Source of the DNA: Oppiella nova
Taxonomy: Eukaryota; Arthropoda; Arachnida; Sarcoptiformes; Oppiidae
Direction of reading: 5' to 3'
Length of the DNA: 28,292 bases
NCBI GenBank assembly: GCA_905397405.1
Contig: CAJPVJ010000320.1
Span: forward strand, 1 to 28,292
The notes beneath the pieces are model-generated. The model did no database searches. It was not told where the DNA came from and worked only from the letters and a program-made list of their open reading frames with translations. Both the position numbers and the translations under genes were made by a program. Of the stretch, positions 11,576 to 24,415 are shown piece by piece; within the stretch, counting starts at the first letter, position 1, and each line of letters opens with the position of its first letter.

Positions 11576-11849
11576 ATATAATATGAGCTGGGGACAATCA
11601 TAGTAACGTTAGATATTTTTATTAATACTTTAAAATCCAGTAATATTTTAACCTGATAAGTCATAGTACTACTCGTTTAGCTTAAACCTATGTATATTTT
11701 ATGAATAATTGACTTTTGGATAAAATTAATAATNATAAATATTTACACTTTATATTTAGATTACACGACTTTTGGATAAAATTAATAATTAGATATAATA
11801 AATATAAAAAAGCTAACGTTACTATGATTGTCCCCAGCTCATATTATAT
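11576..11849. repeat. Small element-like unit with 37-bp terminal inverted repeats, split by an assembly gap
   Basis: The ends 11576-11612 and 11813-11849 are 37-bp inverted copies sharing AGCTGGGGACAATCATAGTA. The interior is AT-rich, codes for nothing and contains the gap base at 11734. The block GACTTTTGGATAAAATTAAT recurs on both sides of the gap (around 11711 and 11769). The size and inverted ends resemble a MITE. I do not see a clear target-site duplication, and the interior is unreliable because of the gap. Confidence 0.45.
11734..11734. other. Assembly gap (single N)
   Basis: One N joins two contigs. The sequence immediately to its right (11735-11774) is a 40-bp inverted copy of 12307-12346, so the contig end lies in repetitive or allelic sequence. 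Confidence 0.9.
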
Positions 11850-14800
11850 GAAATATTAAGACAAATATTATTTTCATCAATCTTTATATTGAACTTATTT
11901 AAACATTCAATACTCTGAATATTACAATTATTATTATTATTTTAAAGTATTGAGTAAAAACTCAATTAAAAATATACTATTATTACTACTATTTATCTAG
12001 TTATCTAGATATTATACAACTTGTTTTCTAAATTAATATATCTTCACGTGTAGTGACATAGGGTTGACATAACGTTTAAGACAATCGACATATATGTACA
12101 AGTATATTTGTACTAAGGAGGCGCCATAAGAGTTGTCTTGTATATTATCGTATTTATTGTCTTAATATCACTTTATAGTTTAATTGTATAATTAATGTTA
12201 AGGATATAATTAATTATAGTAAATATTTCATTTATTAATAATACAAAATACAATATAATAAGTCTTATTAAATAAGATATTTCAACTACAGTAATATTCA
12301 TAGTTGCAAAAGTCGTGTAATCTAAATATAAAGTGTAAATATTTATGCTGGCTATTTTATTTAAACTAATATACCGTAACTAAACTATACTGTTCTAGCT
12401 CAATTTTCACCGACAGTATACTCTTAGGCTTTATAGCTCAGCGACCGATTCATAGGAAAGAGGGCGACCACTATTGGGTGGCAATGGATACACAAACTTC
12501 TCATAAAATAGAAGTTCTCTCTAACATGACATTGGATTCAATGCTGACATACTGTATGAGATTGCATTCAATGGTCCGCTCTTTGCATCTCAATTCAATT
12601 GAAGAGATTTTTAAAATAGTTATTCAATTATTAAAATTCAATTATTTCATATCAATTAATCAATTATCAATTAATATCAACTATTGATTCAGAAGTAACA
12701 ATAAATATTGTTTAGGGGTCACTAACAAGTAAGTTAAGTACAGTTTGGACTCAGGTTGTCAGTGTGTGATGTCTGTTGAGTCCAGACAGACAACTGTGGG
12801 ACCCATTGATTGCTGTTTTAGAGACATGTTTTGTTAGCCGGCAACTCCTGTGCAGTGTTATCATATCATAAATTCCTTTATCATTACAGCACTCATATAA
12901 GTGAAAACTATTTGAAAGACAATAAATGATTCAATGGAAAAAGTATACCAAAACCTCTATGAAGTCATCGAGCATTCAATAACATTGAAAGGTTTTCACT
13001 AAAAACACTGTTAGGCTTTGATAAAGACTATGAGTACAGGATTCATGAATTCAGTAATCATATGCTAATTGAATCAACACTCAGACATGAAATCTTTGTT
13101 AAGTCAACAAATTATTGGTTAATCGTATCAGACTCATATACAATTTGTATTTTCAATTATATTTACAATACTATTTTAAAACAATTATATTAGATTAACA
13201 AGTTCTCATAATTAAAATACATTCAAATTGTACTAGTATATATTTTATGTTTAAGGAATAACTTATATTACTCTGTATATTAATGCCAAACAAAGTGTAC
13301 CATGATAAATGATCACAATTTAATAGTGATATTCAGCAACAACAAACTAAAACATAAAATATTAATGATTTGTTAAATATAGGAGATCAATGAGTTGATG
13401 AGTTAAGTGAGAAATGTACTTTAAATTGAGATGGATTTCAGTGATAAGAATGGTTTCATTGATGTCTTCATTTGTATGATATTCTGCAGAATCGACAGAA
13501 TATATGAGTGGATGTCACGTGAGAAGAGACATCATTTATGTTCATATGTACTGACAGTGTGTTTGCAATGAAGTGTTCAATAGATTGTACTCTAAATGAT
13601 TGTACATTCATATGAATTGCATTTCAATTGTTAAATCAAATCATTTATTAAATATTCAATTCAATTATATATGAATATAGACTACAATCTAGTGGTACAA
13701 CTAAAAATAGGCTTAATTAGATTTTCACTATTTATTGAGTGCATTTTGGTGACTATTTCTAAAACATCATACATTTGTGTGACATTTGAGAGACAATTGA
13801 TTTAAAAGCGGAGAACTTATGAGAGATTTCAATGTTTTTAGCTTTTAATGGATTTCTGGAAAACGATAAAAAGCAGGGAAAAGTAGAAATTAGTTTAAGT
13901 TTTACAATAGTTTGGATTTGGATTCTGTGAGCTAAACGTACGTACAGTGCATATGAAGCCATAAAAGCAGATTCAAGGCCTCAATGCTGTAGTGATAGGG
14001 AGTCGGGGGTCGGACTACTCTGACAGCCACTGAACTACTGAACTAACAATAAGAATAAGAATATTGTAATAAAAGTATAAAAGTATATCCCTTTGGGTTT
14101 GAGTGGAGTTTTGAAGCAAAAAATAGGAAAAACACATTTGCTTTGGTAGTAAACAAAAATAGTGGACAACACCTGTCCCTCACATATGTGCACCTAATAA
14201 GAGCTGCACAAATATCTATACAACTCGTATATAACCCTATATTTTACCTCTAAATTCATATTTTGACTCGTATTTGAAAAGTGATTTGAAAAAATAATTT
14301 TTAATGCAAAACATGAGATTTTTGGTGAAATTTAAGTTTACTGTAAACTTCTCTCTTATACTTAGATAACTACATATGAAGGACAGAGAAGTACAGCAAA
14401 TATACTTGAAATCAAGTGAATTATTATTATTAGTATTAGCGATACAATGAATAAACAAGTTTGCATTGAAATCAATTTAGTTATTTAGTTGACTCCACTT
14501 CAATACTACCGTCTCTTATAATGCTAACCATTTAAATCATACATGAAATCAAAATGAAAAATTAATTTTAAGTCATTTATACTGAAATGAATATAAAATA
14601 CATTTTTGTAAATAAAAACGCTTCTATACCAATATTGTAATATTGTAAGCATTTATTTCATATAAAACTTATTTAACTGTTTTGTCAATAATTTATCTCT
14701 TCATACATAGAGATAACAAATGATAATAAATTGAGAAAAACAGTTGATATGAGTTGAGAGAAGTATTGGCCAGAAATACAAACGTTTTACATTTATTTAG

Positions 14801-15608
14801 TTTTTATGCGATTATATACTATCATGAGTTATATTCACTAAATATTATTATATTTTATTTATCATTATTTTGATTGCCATTAAAATATGACTTCGAAAGA
14901 CAACATAGCATACGTACAGTATATAATAATTATTAGCTAGCATCAAATATTTTAGCCTAGCATATATTATTTAGCTTAAAACTAGAATATAAGAGAATAT
15001 TAGAAATATAAGAAAATAATAAACTTAGAAATTGCACACAATTGCAATGAGAATAACATTAAATATGAGAGAAATATTGAGAGAGAAAGAGATTGATTGG
15101 TAAATAAGACATCTAATATATATGCGGGATTGAACGATACGTTAACCACTAGATTAACTGGTTATCCACTACATAGTGATACTCATAAATTTAATAATAG
15201 TGAATAATAAGTAATGGTAAAAGTAATGGGAATCGGTTAGTGCTGTGTATGAATGAAATCTATTTTTGTTGACCGGTTTAAAAATAGAACATAACATAGC
15301 ATAACATAACTTACCAGTTTGTGTTATTTTTGGATACATCAGACTTAGGCTCACAATCACACACTACTCCATACATTATACACTATACACTATATCGTAC
15401 GCCACAGTACAGTATACGGCACTAGTGTTTCACATCGACGCTATGTTGCCGCCCATTGACTGGGATTTGCATTTCCAACGCAAACAATCGCTAACCATTC
15501 AAACACTTCCAACACTTATATTCTGGCGATTATTTTATCACTTTATACACAGATTGTTATTAATCTTGGATTCCTCTTACGATTATTGATTACAATATAA
15601 CCGATTCC

Positions 15609-15968
15609 GTGATTTTAAACTCAACACAATTAAGCGATTCTTTTCGGGAATTCATTATTTGTCAGATTCTTGCAATGGATGTAATGTTACGAAAAGGAGG
15701 TCTAAACCATAGAAACCAATACGTCATTCAATACGTCTTTAGCCGCGAAGATCTGTTCCCTCATAAGAGGAAAGACTATATTTTCGATTCAATTTATTGC
15801 CAATTCGTGCGACTCTTAAATATTAATTTCATTCAAAACAATTTAATAAAATTCAATTCACTTTTGGTCACATTCTCTACATTAGAATATTCTATCAAAT
15901 TCTCGCAGCAAAACATTTTTATTGCAAATAAATTTCATTTATTTTGTATACATTGTATTCCGGAATAA
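15609..15968 (+). CDS. Unrecognised open reading frame, possibly part of an exon
   Basis: A 119-codon frame opening on the non-AUG codon ATT (the track's M) inside AT-rich DNA. The first in-frame ATG gives MDVMLRKGG. The first 70 or so codons are less AT-rich than the surroundings and read as a plausible mixed composition with basic stretches (LRKGGLNHRNQ, FPHKRKDY). The last 40 codons dissolve into Asn/Ile/Phe-rich sequence typical of translated AT-rich DNA. I recognise no domain, signal peptide or membrane segment. It may be a 5' exon with read-through into an intron, or chance. Confidence 0.15.
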   Translation: MILNSTQLSDSFREFIICQILAMDVMLRKGGLNHRNQYVIQYVFSREDLFPHKRKDYIFDSIYCQFVRLLNINFIQNNLIKFNSLLVTFSTLEYSIKFSQQNIFIANKFHLFCIHCIPE

Positions 15969-17082
15969 TCCTAATATCAGTTTATTAGTTATCATTAGTT
16001 AGTTATTAAATTCACTGTTTTCTTAATTAATGTTAATTATAAGATATTTTAAAATTTATTTGTTTTTAAATTACTAACAAATTTAATAGCAGCTAGACAA
16101 TTATTTATTTGACTAATCAGCTTACATGTCATTTTATTTAATATGAAATATTTTATTTAATATTTTGTTTACTTCAAAATTACTTTTTAAATTTACAAAA
16201 ATTTGTGTTGCTGATTATGTTCAAATTTTAATTATAACATATGCATATATTCAATTTTATTTTTAGTTTAATTTTATTATTTTAATAAATTTTATGAGTT
16301 TTCAAATAATTAAAATATTATTACACTTAATTTTAAAAAGTATTTGAACATGGTACCGGATACTTAATTGGCACCCAGCTATACCTTATATTCAAATTAA
16401 ACTCAGAGATGTAATTACAAAAATTACTTGTTTTCAAAATAAATCTGAATTTATATTTTTGCAGTAAAATTTTAAACCTCACTCATTTACATTTTTGAAA
16501 TATAGATATTATTTTTAAATGTTTCCCTGAAAACTAAGGAAAGTGTGTTTGAATTAGCATTTATTGTATGGTTTGCTTTACTTTAGGTTTGTTTTAAGAG
16601 AATAGTCTGAAAGTGACTTTTGACACAAACAAATGTTATATAGTTTGTATCATTAGTCCTACCATTCAATCATTTGGTAAAACAACAATTTGACAATTTG
16701 TTAGTTTTAGTTTTGTATAACTATTAAAGCATACAGTACTAGAATTCTGTCTACTATACTAAACCAATATATTAACAAATATAATACAAAAGGTATTGTT
16801 GGGAATGGGAATGAATTAAATTGTGACCGAATATTGTCTTTAGGTTGAGATCAAAGCCATCGAAAATGACTTGAAGGTCAGCACAAGAAATAATTGAAAG
16901 TTTTATTCATTTTATAATAAATTCAGATGTGTTTAGTGTAAGCATTGAAAACACATAATAAACTTGATTTGTAAAAATTGTCGGCGCATAAGCATAAGTA
17001 CTAGCATAAGCATAAGCATTGGTTTAGTATTAGGTTAGTGTTTTGCAACACACCAACAGGTATTAATATTATAGACAGAATA

Positions 17083-17115
17083 GTAGTCATACTGTAGTCA
17101 TACTGTAGTCATACT
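17083..17115 (+). repeat. 11-bp tandem repeat (GTAGTCATACT x3)
   Basis: Three perfect head-to-tail copies followed by CTGG. Confidence 0.9.
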
Positions 17116-17448
17116 CTGGTGTATACTGTTATGTATGTCGACATTCAATACGCGCACAGAATCTCATGTCTAATAGATTTATCTGCAATGAAATGCTCTG
17201 AAAGGCATTAACGTCATTGAGATGTACGACACGTACTCTGAAAACGCAGTTTCAGGTAAAAGTCAAGGACAGGCACTAAGGTATACACTACTCTGTATAG
17301 CTTTTAAACATCTCTGCCCTACTGTACAATACATTAAAATAAGGGATACACTACAGTATTACAGTGCTGTATTCATTACAGTGCAATGCAAACATCAATA
17401 CCAATATCCATTTGCTATCCATTTGCTATCCATTAATTGACATTCACT

Positions 17449-17703
17449 TCATTTCATATACTTTTCATATATTTTGGTTCAGTTTTCAAAAATGAATGTT
17501 TCATCAAAATTCGTATAACATATCTTAACATTTATTTAACATTTCATTATATTTTCCTTATTAGAAATTAGAGGAATCATTTCATATACTTTTCATATAT
17601 TTTGGTTCAGTTTTCAAAAATGAATGTTTCATCAAAACTCGTATAACATATCTTAACATTTATTTAACATTTCATTATATTTTCCTTATTAGAAATTAGA
17701 GGA
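17449..17703 (+). repeat. 127-bp tandem duplication separated by one base
   Basis: Copies 17449-17575 and 17577-17703 differ at a single position (AAAATTCG versus AAAACTCG). They are separated by one A at 17576. The geometry copies the pattern at 24416-24706, where two identical blocks flank one N. This makes an unmerged contig overlap more likely than a genuine tandem duplication. Confidence 0.93.
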
Positions 17704-18945
17704 CAGTAACTTAATAGTTAACAGTATGTTTAGCTCACCTAATTTATACCTATGTGAGTATTACAAATGTTTCCAATTAATTATCAATATTCTGAGTACA
17801 AGAATTTAAATTAGATTTTTAAACATGATAACTTTTAAACACACATCTGTTTAGTGTATAATATACTGTAAAGTATCTCAACTAAGGGTCACAAATGCCG
17901 TATAAGCAAATTCTATATTCATACTATTAACTTAATAGTATTAAGACATCATATAATTTAAGACTTTCCTTATACTCTTCTTAACCAAAAGTTTTTTGAC
18001 AATAGATTTTTAGAAAGACTAAAGAGTATTGAAATCTGTATATTAGTTATCATTACAAATATTACAAAAGTATTAAACTACTGTATATTATATAAATTTA
18101 TATAAATTAATATATAAGTGTATTGTGTTCAAGTTTTGTTGAGTAAAGAATCTAAAGTTTATTATTATAAAATTGGAGATTAGAGAGATAAACCATTCAA
18201 TATTTATAAATTATAATATATTGGCATTTTTTTGATAAATGTAATTAATTACTAATTAAATTTTTAAATTTATTTAAATTATTTAGAAACAGGAATTGCT
18301 TTTATTAGACTTTAATTAGTTAGAAGTGCTAATTATATTTGTTGAAATTTAAGAATAAGTTGTATGATTTGAGTGTTATCTAAATGTTGTTGTGCCAAAC
18401 TTTTGTAAATAGCAATCTTGTTTCAATTTGTCAACAATATATCATTTGAATTCATATCCACACTCTTTGAATCAAAGACTTTGATGACACGTATCATTCA
18501 ATCAATATTTATACAAAATATTTATAAAACAAATTTTACTCATTAAAAAATACGGTAAATATCAAGATACTTAACTAATAGAATATGGCCATCAACTCAT
18601 TTTATTAGATTTTCATATTCAATGGAGTCAACCTACAACTTGTGTGCTACAAGTTGTGGTTACAGACAGCACTTACAGTACCTCCGATAGCGGTCAATAT
18701 ATCCCATTTAAGCCCAATTCAATTAAATTCAACACAATGTTAGAGACCATTATTTGTCTTAAATTAGTTGCGCCCAATATATTGATTAGAAATCCATTTA
18801 GATCATACGGTATAAAATCATCAATGACTAAAGCATTGTAACAATCGTAACGGATATTGTATAATATAATATATGATATCAATAATATTACAGAAATAAT
18901 TTAATATTTTAATCATTCATTATAAACATATGACAACATTAAGAA

Positions 18946-18951
18946 TTTATT
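18946..18951 (-). terminator. Candidate poly(A) signal of PGGT1B
   Basis: AATAAA on the minus strand, about 120 bp beyond the PGGT1B stop codon. Confidence 0.4.
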
Positions 18952-19068
18952 TCAATAACAAACTACTTCTTATCAAACAATATATAAATAGATACAAAAA
19001 ATCAATAAATCTAAAAATACTTTCGATAAATTGTATAAAACTTTTAAGAATTATGATTTTGTAATAAT

Positions 19069-20452
<1,384 letters not shown>

Positions 20453-20847
20453 CAATTGATTACTCTTCGGTTCAAATGGCACTTCACTCACTTCATGGAC
20501 ACCTATTTGTGGTTATCTCTCAAATATGACATCAAATACACGGTGTTTACATGAATTATGTGTCACTCATTTGGTGATCAATTGGATGTTCAACTGACAA
20601 TTGCAGCCATTGATTGATTGCCAAGACAACCACTTGTGTGCAGACATTGATGACATTGATGTGAGCGTTCACTGCAATGAGCATCAAATTCAAGACCAAA
20701 TCAATTCAATTGTTGTCCAATTGTTGCGACCATTGAGTGAGACGTAAGTGCTTTGAGTCCCAAACGAGACAATCATTTGAGGGTTTGTTTGATAACAAAC
20801 GCATAGACGACACGACCATCGACTCCAGTGGTGACTCTTTGGCGACA
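20453..20847. promoter_or_regulatory. Presumed bidirectional promoter region between PGGT1B and mRpL34
   Basis: The two genes are divergent, with 395 bp between their start codons, so their promoters must lie here or overlap. No TATA box or named factor site is convincing. The region includes CAATTG/ATTGATTG-type repeats near 20577-20620. This is inferred from gene layout only. Confidence 0.4.
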
Positions 20848-21102
20848 ATGTCTTTACTGGCGAATGGGTGGACACGAGTAGCACAACTGGTGCTGAGGAG
20901 TGGTCATCCGGGACAGTGTGGACAATGGGGACAATGTGTCCAATTGGGAGGAGTGCGGCATAACGTGCGCTGGTTTTTCGAGAAGCCCTCCGAAGTGAAG
21001 AGAATCCGTAAACACGGATGGATTGCACGCATATCCACACCAAAGGGACGCAATATAGTCATGAGACGGATCCTGAGGGGCAGACATGTGTTGACCCACT
21101 AA
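20848..21102 (+). CDS. mRpL34: Mitochondrial large ribosomal subunit protein bL34m
   Basis: bL34m is a small, very basic subunit of the mitoribosome large subunit. This single-exon frame encodes 84 residues (human MRPL34 about 92). The C-terminal half is the diagnostic L34 block, KPSEVKRIRKHGWIARISTP (residues 46-65), followed by KGRNIVMRRILRGRHVL, rich in Arg/Lys as the family requires for rRNA contact. Residues 1-44 form a poorly conserved leader (MSLLANGWTRVAQLVLRSGH), consistent with a mitochondrial targeting sequence. The ATG at 20848 is the first in this frame; the upstream open codons lack a Met. A poly(A) signal candidate AATAAA lies at 21197-21202. It is divergent from PGGT1B and convergent with SPG21 (186 bp between the stop codons). 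Confidence 0.95.
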   Translation: MSLLANGWTRVAQLVLRSGHPGQCGQWGQCVQLGGVRHNVRWFFEKPSEVKRIRKHGWIARISTPKGRNIVMRRILRGRHVLTH

Positions 21103-21107
21103 TTGCT

Positions 21108-21113
21108 TTTATT
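21108..21113 (-). terminator. Candidate poly(A) signal of SPG21
   Basis: AATAAA on the minus strand about 175 bp beyond the SPG21 stop, almost abutting the mRpL34 stop codon. If it is used, the two 3' untranslated regions overlap in antisense. Confidence 0.4.
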
Positions 21114-21196
21114 GGCAATACATTTGTCATATAAATCTCAATCACTTAATGTTATAACACATAACTGTATTTGTATTAAAATATTTCTAGAATTAT

Positions 21197-21202
21197 AATA
21201 AA
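21197..21202 (+). terminator. Candidate poly(A) signal of mRpL34
   Basis: AATAAA about 95 bp after the mRpL34 stop codon, within the interval shared with the SPG21 3' end. Confidence 0.4.
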
Positions 21203-21287
21203 AAATATCAAAACATGTTAAATATCACTGTTTTTGACACTTAAATAAATAGCCAATCATTGAATGAGCCATTGGTTGAGCGTATGA

Positions 21288-22445
21288 TCACTCAAAGAGC
21301 AGTTCAGTCTGTAGGGAGTCGTCCATTACAGGAGTTCCCACTTCTATTTGCTCGGAAGCGGCCGCATATTTGGTGTTTTGGAATTGTCTCAAATGGATGG
21401 TGAGGTGCATATCCACGTCCTCCCACCGGCTCAGGTACGGGAAATTGCCGCCAGTCTTGAGATGAGCTCTTCGGGCGTCGGGATATAGTTTGTATAACTC
21501 GTCGCGAACTGATTGACTCAGAGCGCAGTGATCGAAGACCTCATCCAAAGACAATACACTCATAATTAAGTGAATAAAAGCAATCAATTAATGCTTACAT
21601 CCAATAGAGTTATGTCTAACTTCTGCAGTCTCTGTGGTTCGACATAACAGTTGAGACAATTGAGAGTAAGTCTTGACGCCAACTCTGGTTGTGATAAAGT
21701 GTCTAATTTTTGAGCCATAAACTCAATGGCATCTAATATGGATTGATCCGTGGAATTGGTTTGCATAGAACTGCTTCCCATCACTAATTTCTTAAGGAGA
21801 GTGGTGGGAGTCATCCAAAACCTAATGGACACAAGAGTCGTATAATTAAGACAATTATGAATACAAGACAAAGCAATGAATGGCTGACATGACGGCTGAA
21901 TCGGTGTGATTGAAGACCGAAGTGTCTGCAAAACTATTGACCAGAAAGAGTGAGTGAATGCGTCGACTTTGATGACTGCTTTCGGCGAACTTCTGGGCCA
22001 AGAATCCGCCCAAAGAAGCGCCCAATACGTGGACCCTCTCGAAGTTGAGGTGATCTAAGAGTTTGCTGAAACCATTGATGAATTCCCTGAGCGACCAATA
22101 GATGGGATATTCGGCGGCAATCACTCGATAGCCCTTCGATGACAAGTCCATGAGTTGTCGGAAGAATACATCAGCGGTTCCACTGACTGGTGGCAGACAT
22201 ATGAGCGGACAGACCACGTTCTTGGGGCCGCAGTCATACAGTGACCACACTTTGGACGAGTCGTCGTCCACAATGATCTTCTTGAGGCATATATTGCTGC
22301 GGAAGGTCTGGTAATCGGGTGACAGACTTATGTTACAAACTCTGTCTCCTTTCACTGTCAATAGGTTTAACCTAAACATACAAATCATGTCAATTTGATC
22401 CAATCATCACCCATTCAACCCATTCACTCACACTTTGTCCACCAT
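21288..22445 (-). CDS. SPG21: Maspardin (SPG21), alpha/beta-hydrolase-fold protein
   Basis: Maspardin is a cytosolic and endosome/trans-Golgi-associated alpha/beta-hydrolase-fold protein; loss in humans causes Mast syndrome. Four exons join in frame: 22432-22445, 21889-22371, 21599-21821 and 21288-21539, giving 323 residues (human 308). Family landmarks are [10 protein letters not shown] (21-30), [17 protein letters not shown] (35-51), [15 protein letters not shown] (64-78), the nucleophile-elbow motif [14 protein letters not shown] (122-135), [10 protein letters not shown] and [20 protein letters not shown]. Splice junctions at 21888/21822 and 21598/21540 restore the family spacing exactly. 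The 5' end is less sure. A 14-nt coding exon starting at 22445 with a strong GTGAGT donor gives [19 protein letters not shown] ahead of the usual start, about 16 residues more than the human protein. A different upstream exon is possible. Convergent with mRpL34. Confidence 0.95.
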
Positions 22446-23001
22446 CTCATCATTCGTTGCCAATTGTGGCCAATCTATGATCAACTGATTACTGTTAGCA
22501 CTTGTTGTGTGATTTGCAATCAATTGTCAATAAGTTATAGTTTTCAATGACTTTCATATGAAACGCCATTCAATATATGCATTGTTTAGACATTTATTAT
22601 ACCGTAATCACAATATCACGTAATATTAGTGCCAATTATAATATACCTGTATATATCATATGAGAAACTCTATGCTTATGTAAACACACTGTAAGCCTAT
22701 TCATAAACACCAGTACATAGAGATACAGTCTTCTAGAATCTGGACTGCGGACGACCACTGATGTCCGTCACTATTATTGAGGTAAACCGAGTGACTAAAT
22801 ATTTTTTAATTACCTCCAACACCACCAAGTCGTGTCTCATAAGAATGTCCCATAACTTCATGTTGAAAACGGTCACTTTTGGTGAGTATCACTTTACCCG
22901 TGAGACCCCAATCACCAATTGTATTGCAGTCAGTTTCTCGATTTGTGGCAAATTGTGCCGCATTCTTTTTTTAAAATTATTTATTTGTCAATATTTGATC
23001 A

Positions 23002-23394
23002 TTTGAAATTCATTAACCTCAGCAAATACTCAATGGTTCAGGGCAAATCTCAGCTTTGTCCGAATTGTCTTTCGAAATACTGTATTAAATTATTTGCACC
23101 AACACTGTACTCAGTACAGTGTACTGGTATCTACTGTATTACACAGAATATTCTATTCTAAAAACAAACTGTATATTTTAAAATTGCAGGTAAAGGTGTA
23201 AAGTTTACACTGTAAGCAATAAAATAGGTATAAAATAAATACACAGAGAAAACTTATTTCTAGAATAGAATATTCTGTGTAATAGATATGATATAGAATT
23301 GGTGCAAGCAAATAATTTTTTAGTATTTTGAAAGACAATTCGGACAAAGTTGACATCACCCAGATCCATTGAGCTGAGGTTAATTAATTTCAAA
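23002..23394. repeat. Imperfect foldback (inverted) repeat, arms about 159 and 134 bp
   Basis: The left arm 23002-23160 pairs with the right arm 23261-23394 around a 100-bp spacer. Well-kept blocks include CTTTGTCCGAATTGTCTTTC, TTATTTGC, and ACACAGAATATTCTATTCTA at the inner ends. TTGAAATT.ATTAACCTCAGC lies at the outer ends. Indels and substitutions between the arms show that this is an old duplication, unlike the near-identical inverted repeats elsewhere in the window. A transcript would fold into a long imperfect hairpin. There is no recognisable protein or transposon end. Confidence 0.8.
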
Positions 23395-23847
23395 CTGTTA
23401 AATATTCACAAATAAATAATTTTTTAAAATCAATAATACAAAATTTCGATAAATCCAGAAATTAGTTATTTCATTTTGACCTTGCGCACAATTTCCCTAA
23501 ATCAGAATTTAATTATATCTACTAGTTTTTAGCTATTGATGGACAAGTATATCTACCGTTCCCCTCATGTCTGGATAAAATTGGGCATACGATGGATGGG
23601 TGTCAGAAAAAATTAGTTGAGAAAAATTTTATTTTGTCATCAATTCTAGGAATTTTAAAGATAAATAAACCAATAAATACCACTTTGAGAGAACTTTTTA
23701 TAAGAAACACATTTTCTATAATAACTCAACGATATGTTCTGAAAGCGAAGGAAAGGAAAGGCAAAAGTAGTTTATATTCACCAATCTTTCCACCAAAGGA
23801 TGCATTTTTAGTACAGTAGAAAGTCTTATATTTTTTGTTTTGTGCTC

Positions 23848-23893
23848 TCCCTCCCTCTCTCTCTCTCTCTCTCTCACTCACTCACTCACTCAC
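23848..23893 (+). repeat. TC/ACTC microsatellite
   Basis: CCCTCCCTC, then about 10 TC units, then tandem ACTC units. Confidence 0.95.
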
Positions 23894-24415
23894 ATTGTGC
23901 ATTTACTTGTTAACAAATTAATATAGCTAATTTCTCTAGTGTTATTCCTATGGGAAAATTGCTTAAAATATACTCAATATTCCATGTTAATCCTACGGTA
24001 AAATTGCCTTTGCTAAAATTATTATAATTTCTGAATTATCTGAAACTCAATAAAACTTATTTAATTGATACAAATAAAACTCGAATTTATTCATCACAAC
24101 AACATTTGTGGATAATTAGTTCAAAACAATCGTATCAGTGTTGTTATCATCACAATCTTGTAGTCATTGTACAGTAAAGTGTCAAAAATGTCATTAATGT
24201 ATGATTTGTTGCATAATTTATAGCAACTATAGTACAGTACAGGTATAAATAGTAATGAATTGCATGCAATACAGACTACCCTCACATTTCATACCCCTAT
24301 AAATACATATGAATAAAAATATTTAGCGTTTGCGGCATGACATCAACAAATCTGTACACAAGTTTGCATTCACTCCCATAGAGACCTCCATATCATAACT
24401 ATTTGAACATCCCAT

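Larger units (their letters stand above)
11850..19068. other. Long AT-rich intergenic region
   Basis: No gene is recognisable over about 7.2 kb. It contains an unassigned open frame at 15609-15968, an 11-bp tandem repeat at 17083-17115 and the 127-bp tandem duplication at 17449-17703. A 33-nt exon-like block flanked by AG and GT lies at 16844-16876. The remainder is AT-rich with scattered short open frames that look random. Confidence 0.5.
22446..24415. other. Non-coding region 5' of SPG21
   Basis: It contains the SPG21 promoter side, the foldback repeat at 23002-23394 and a TC/ACTC microsatellite at 23848-23893. Short open frames inside show no recognisable domain. Confidence 0.45.

Noticed and set aside
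20737-20847. N-terminal extension of mRpL34 upstream of 20848
   Set aside because: The extension starts on GTG and contains no ATG. The family length fits the ATG at 20848.
20690-21099. Two minus-strand frames opposite mRpL34
   Set aside because: Antisense shadows of the L34 coding sequence.
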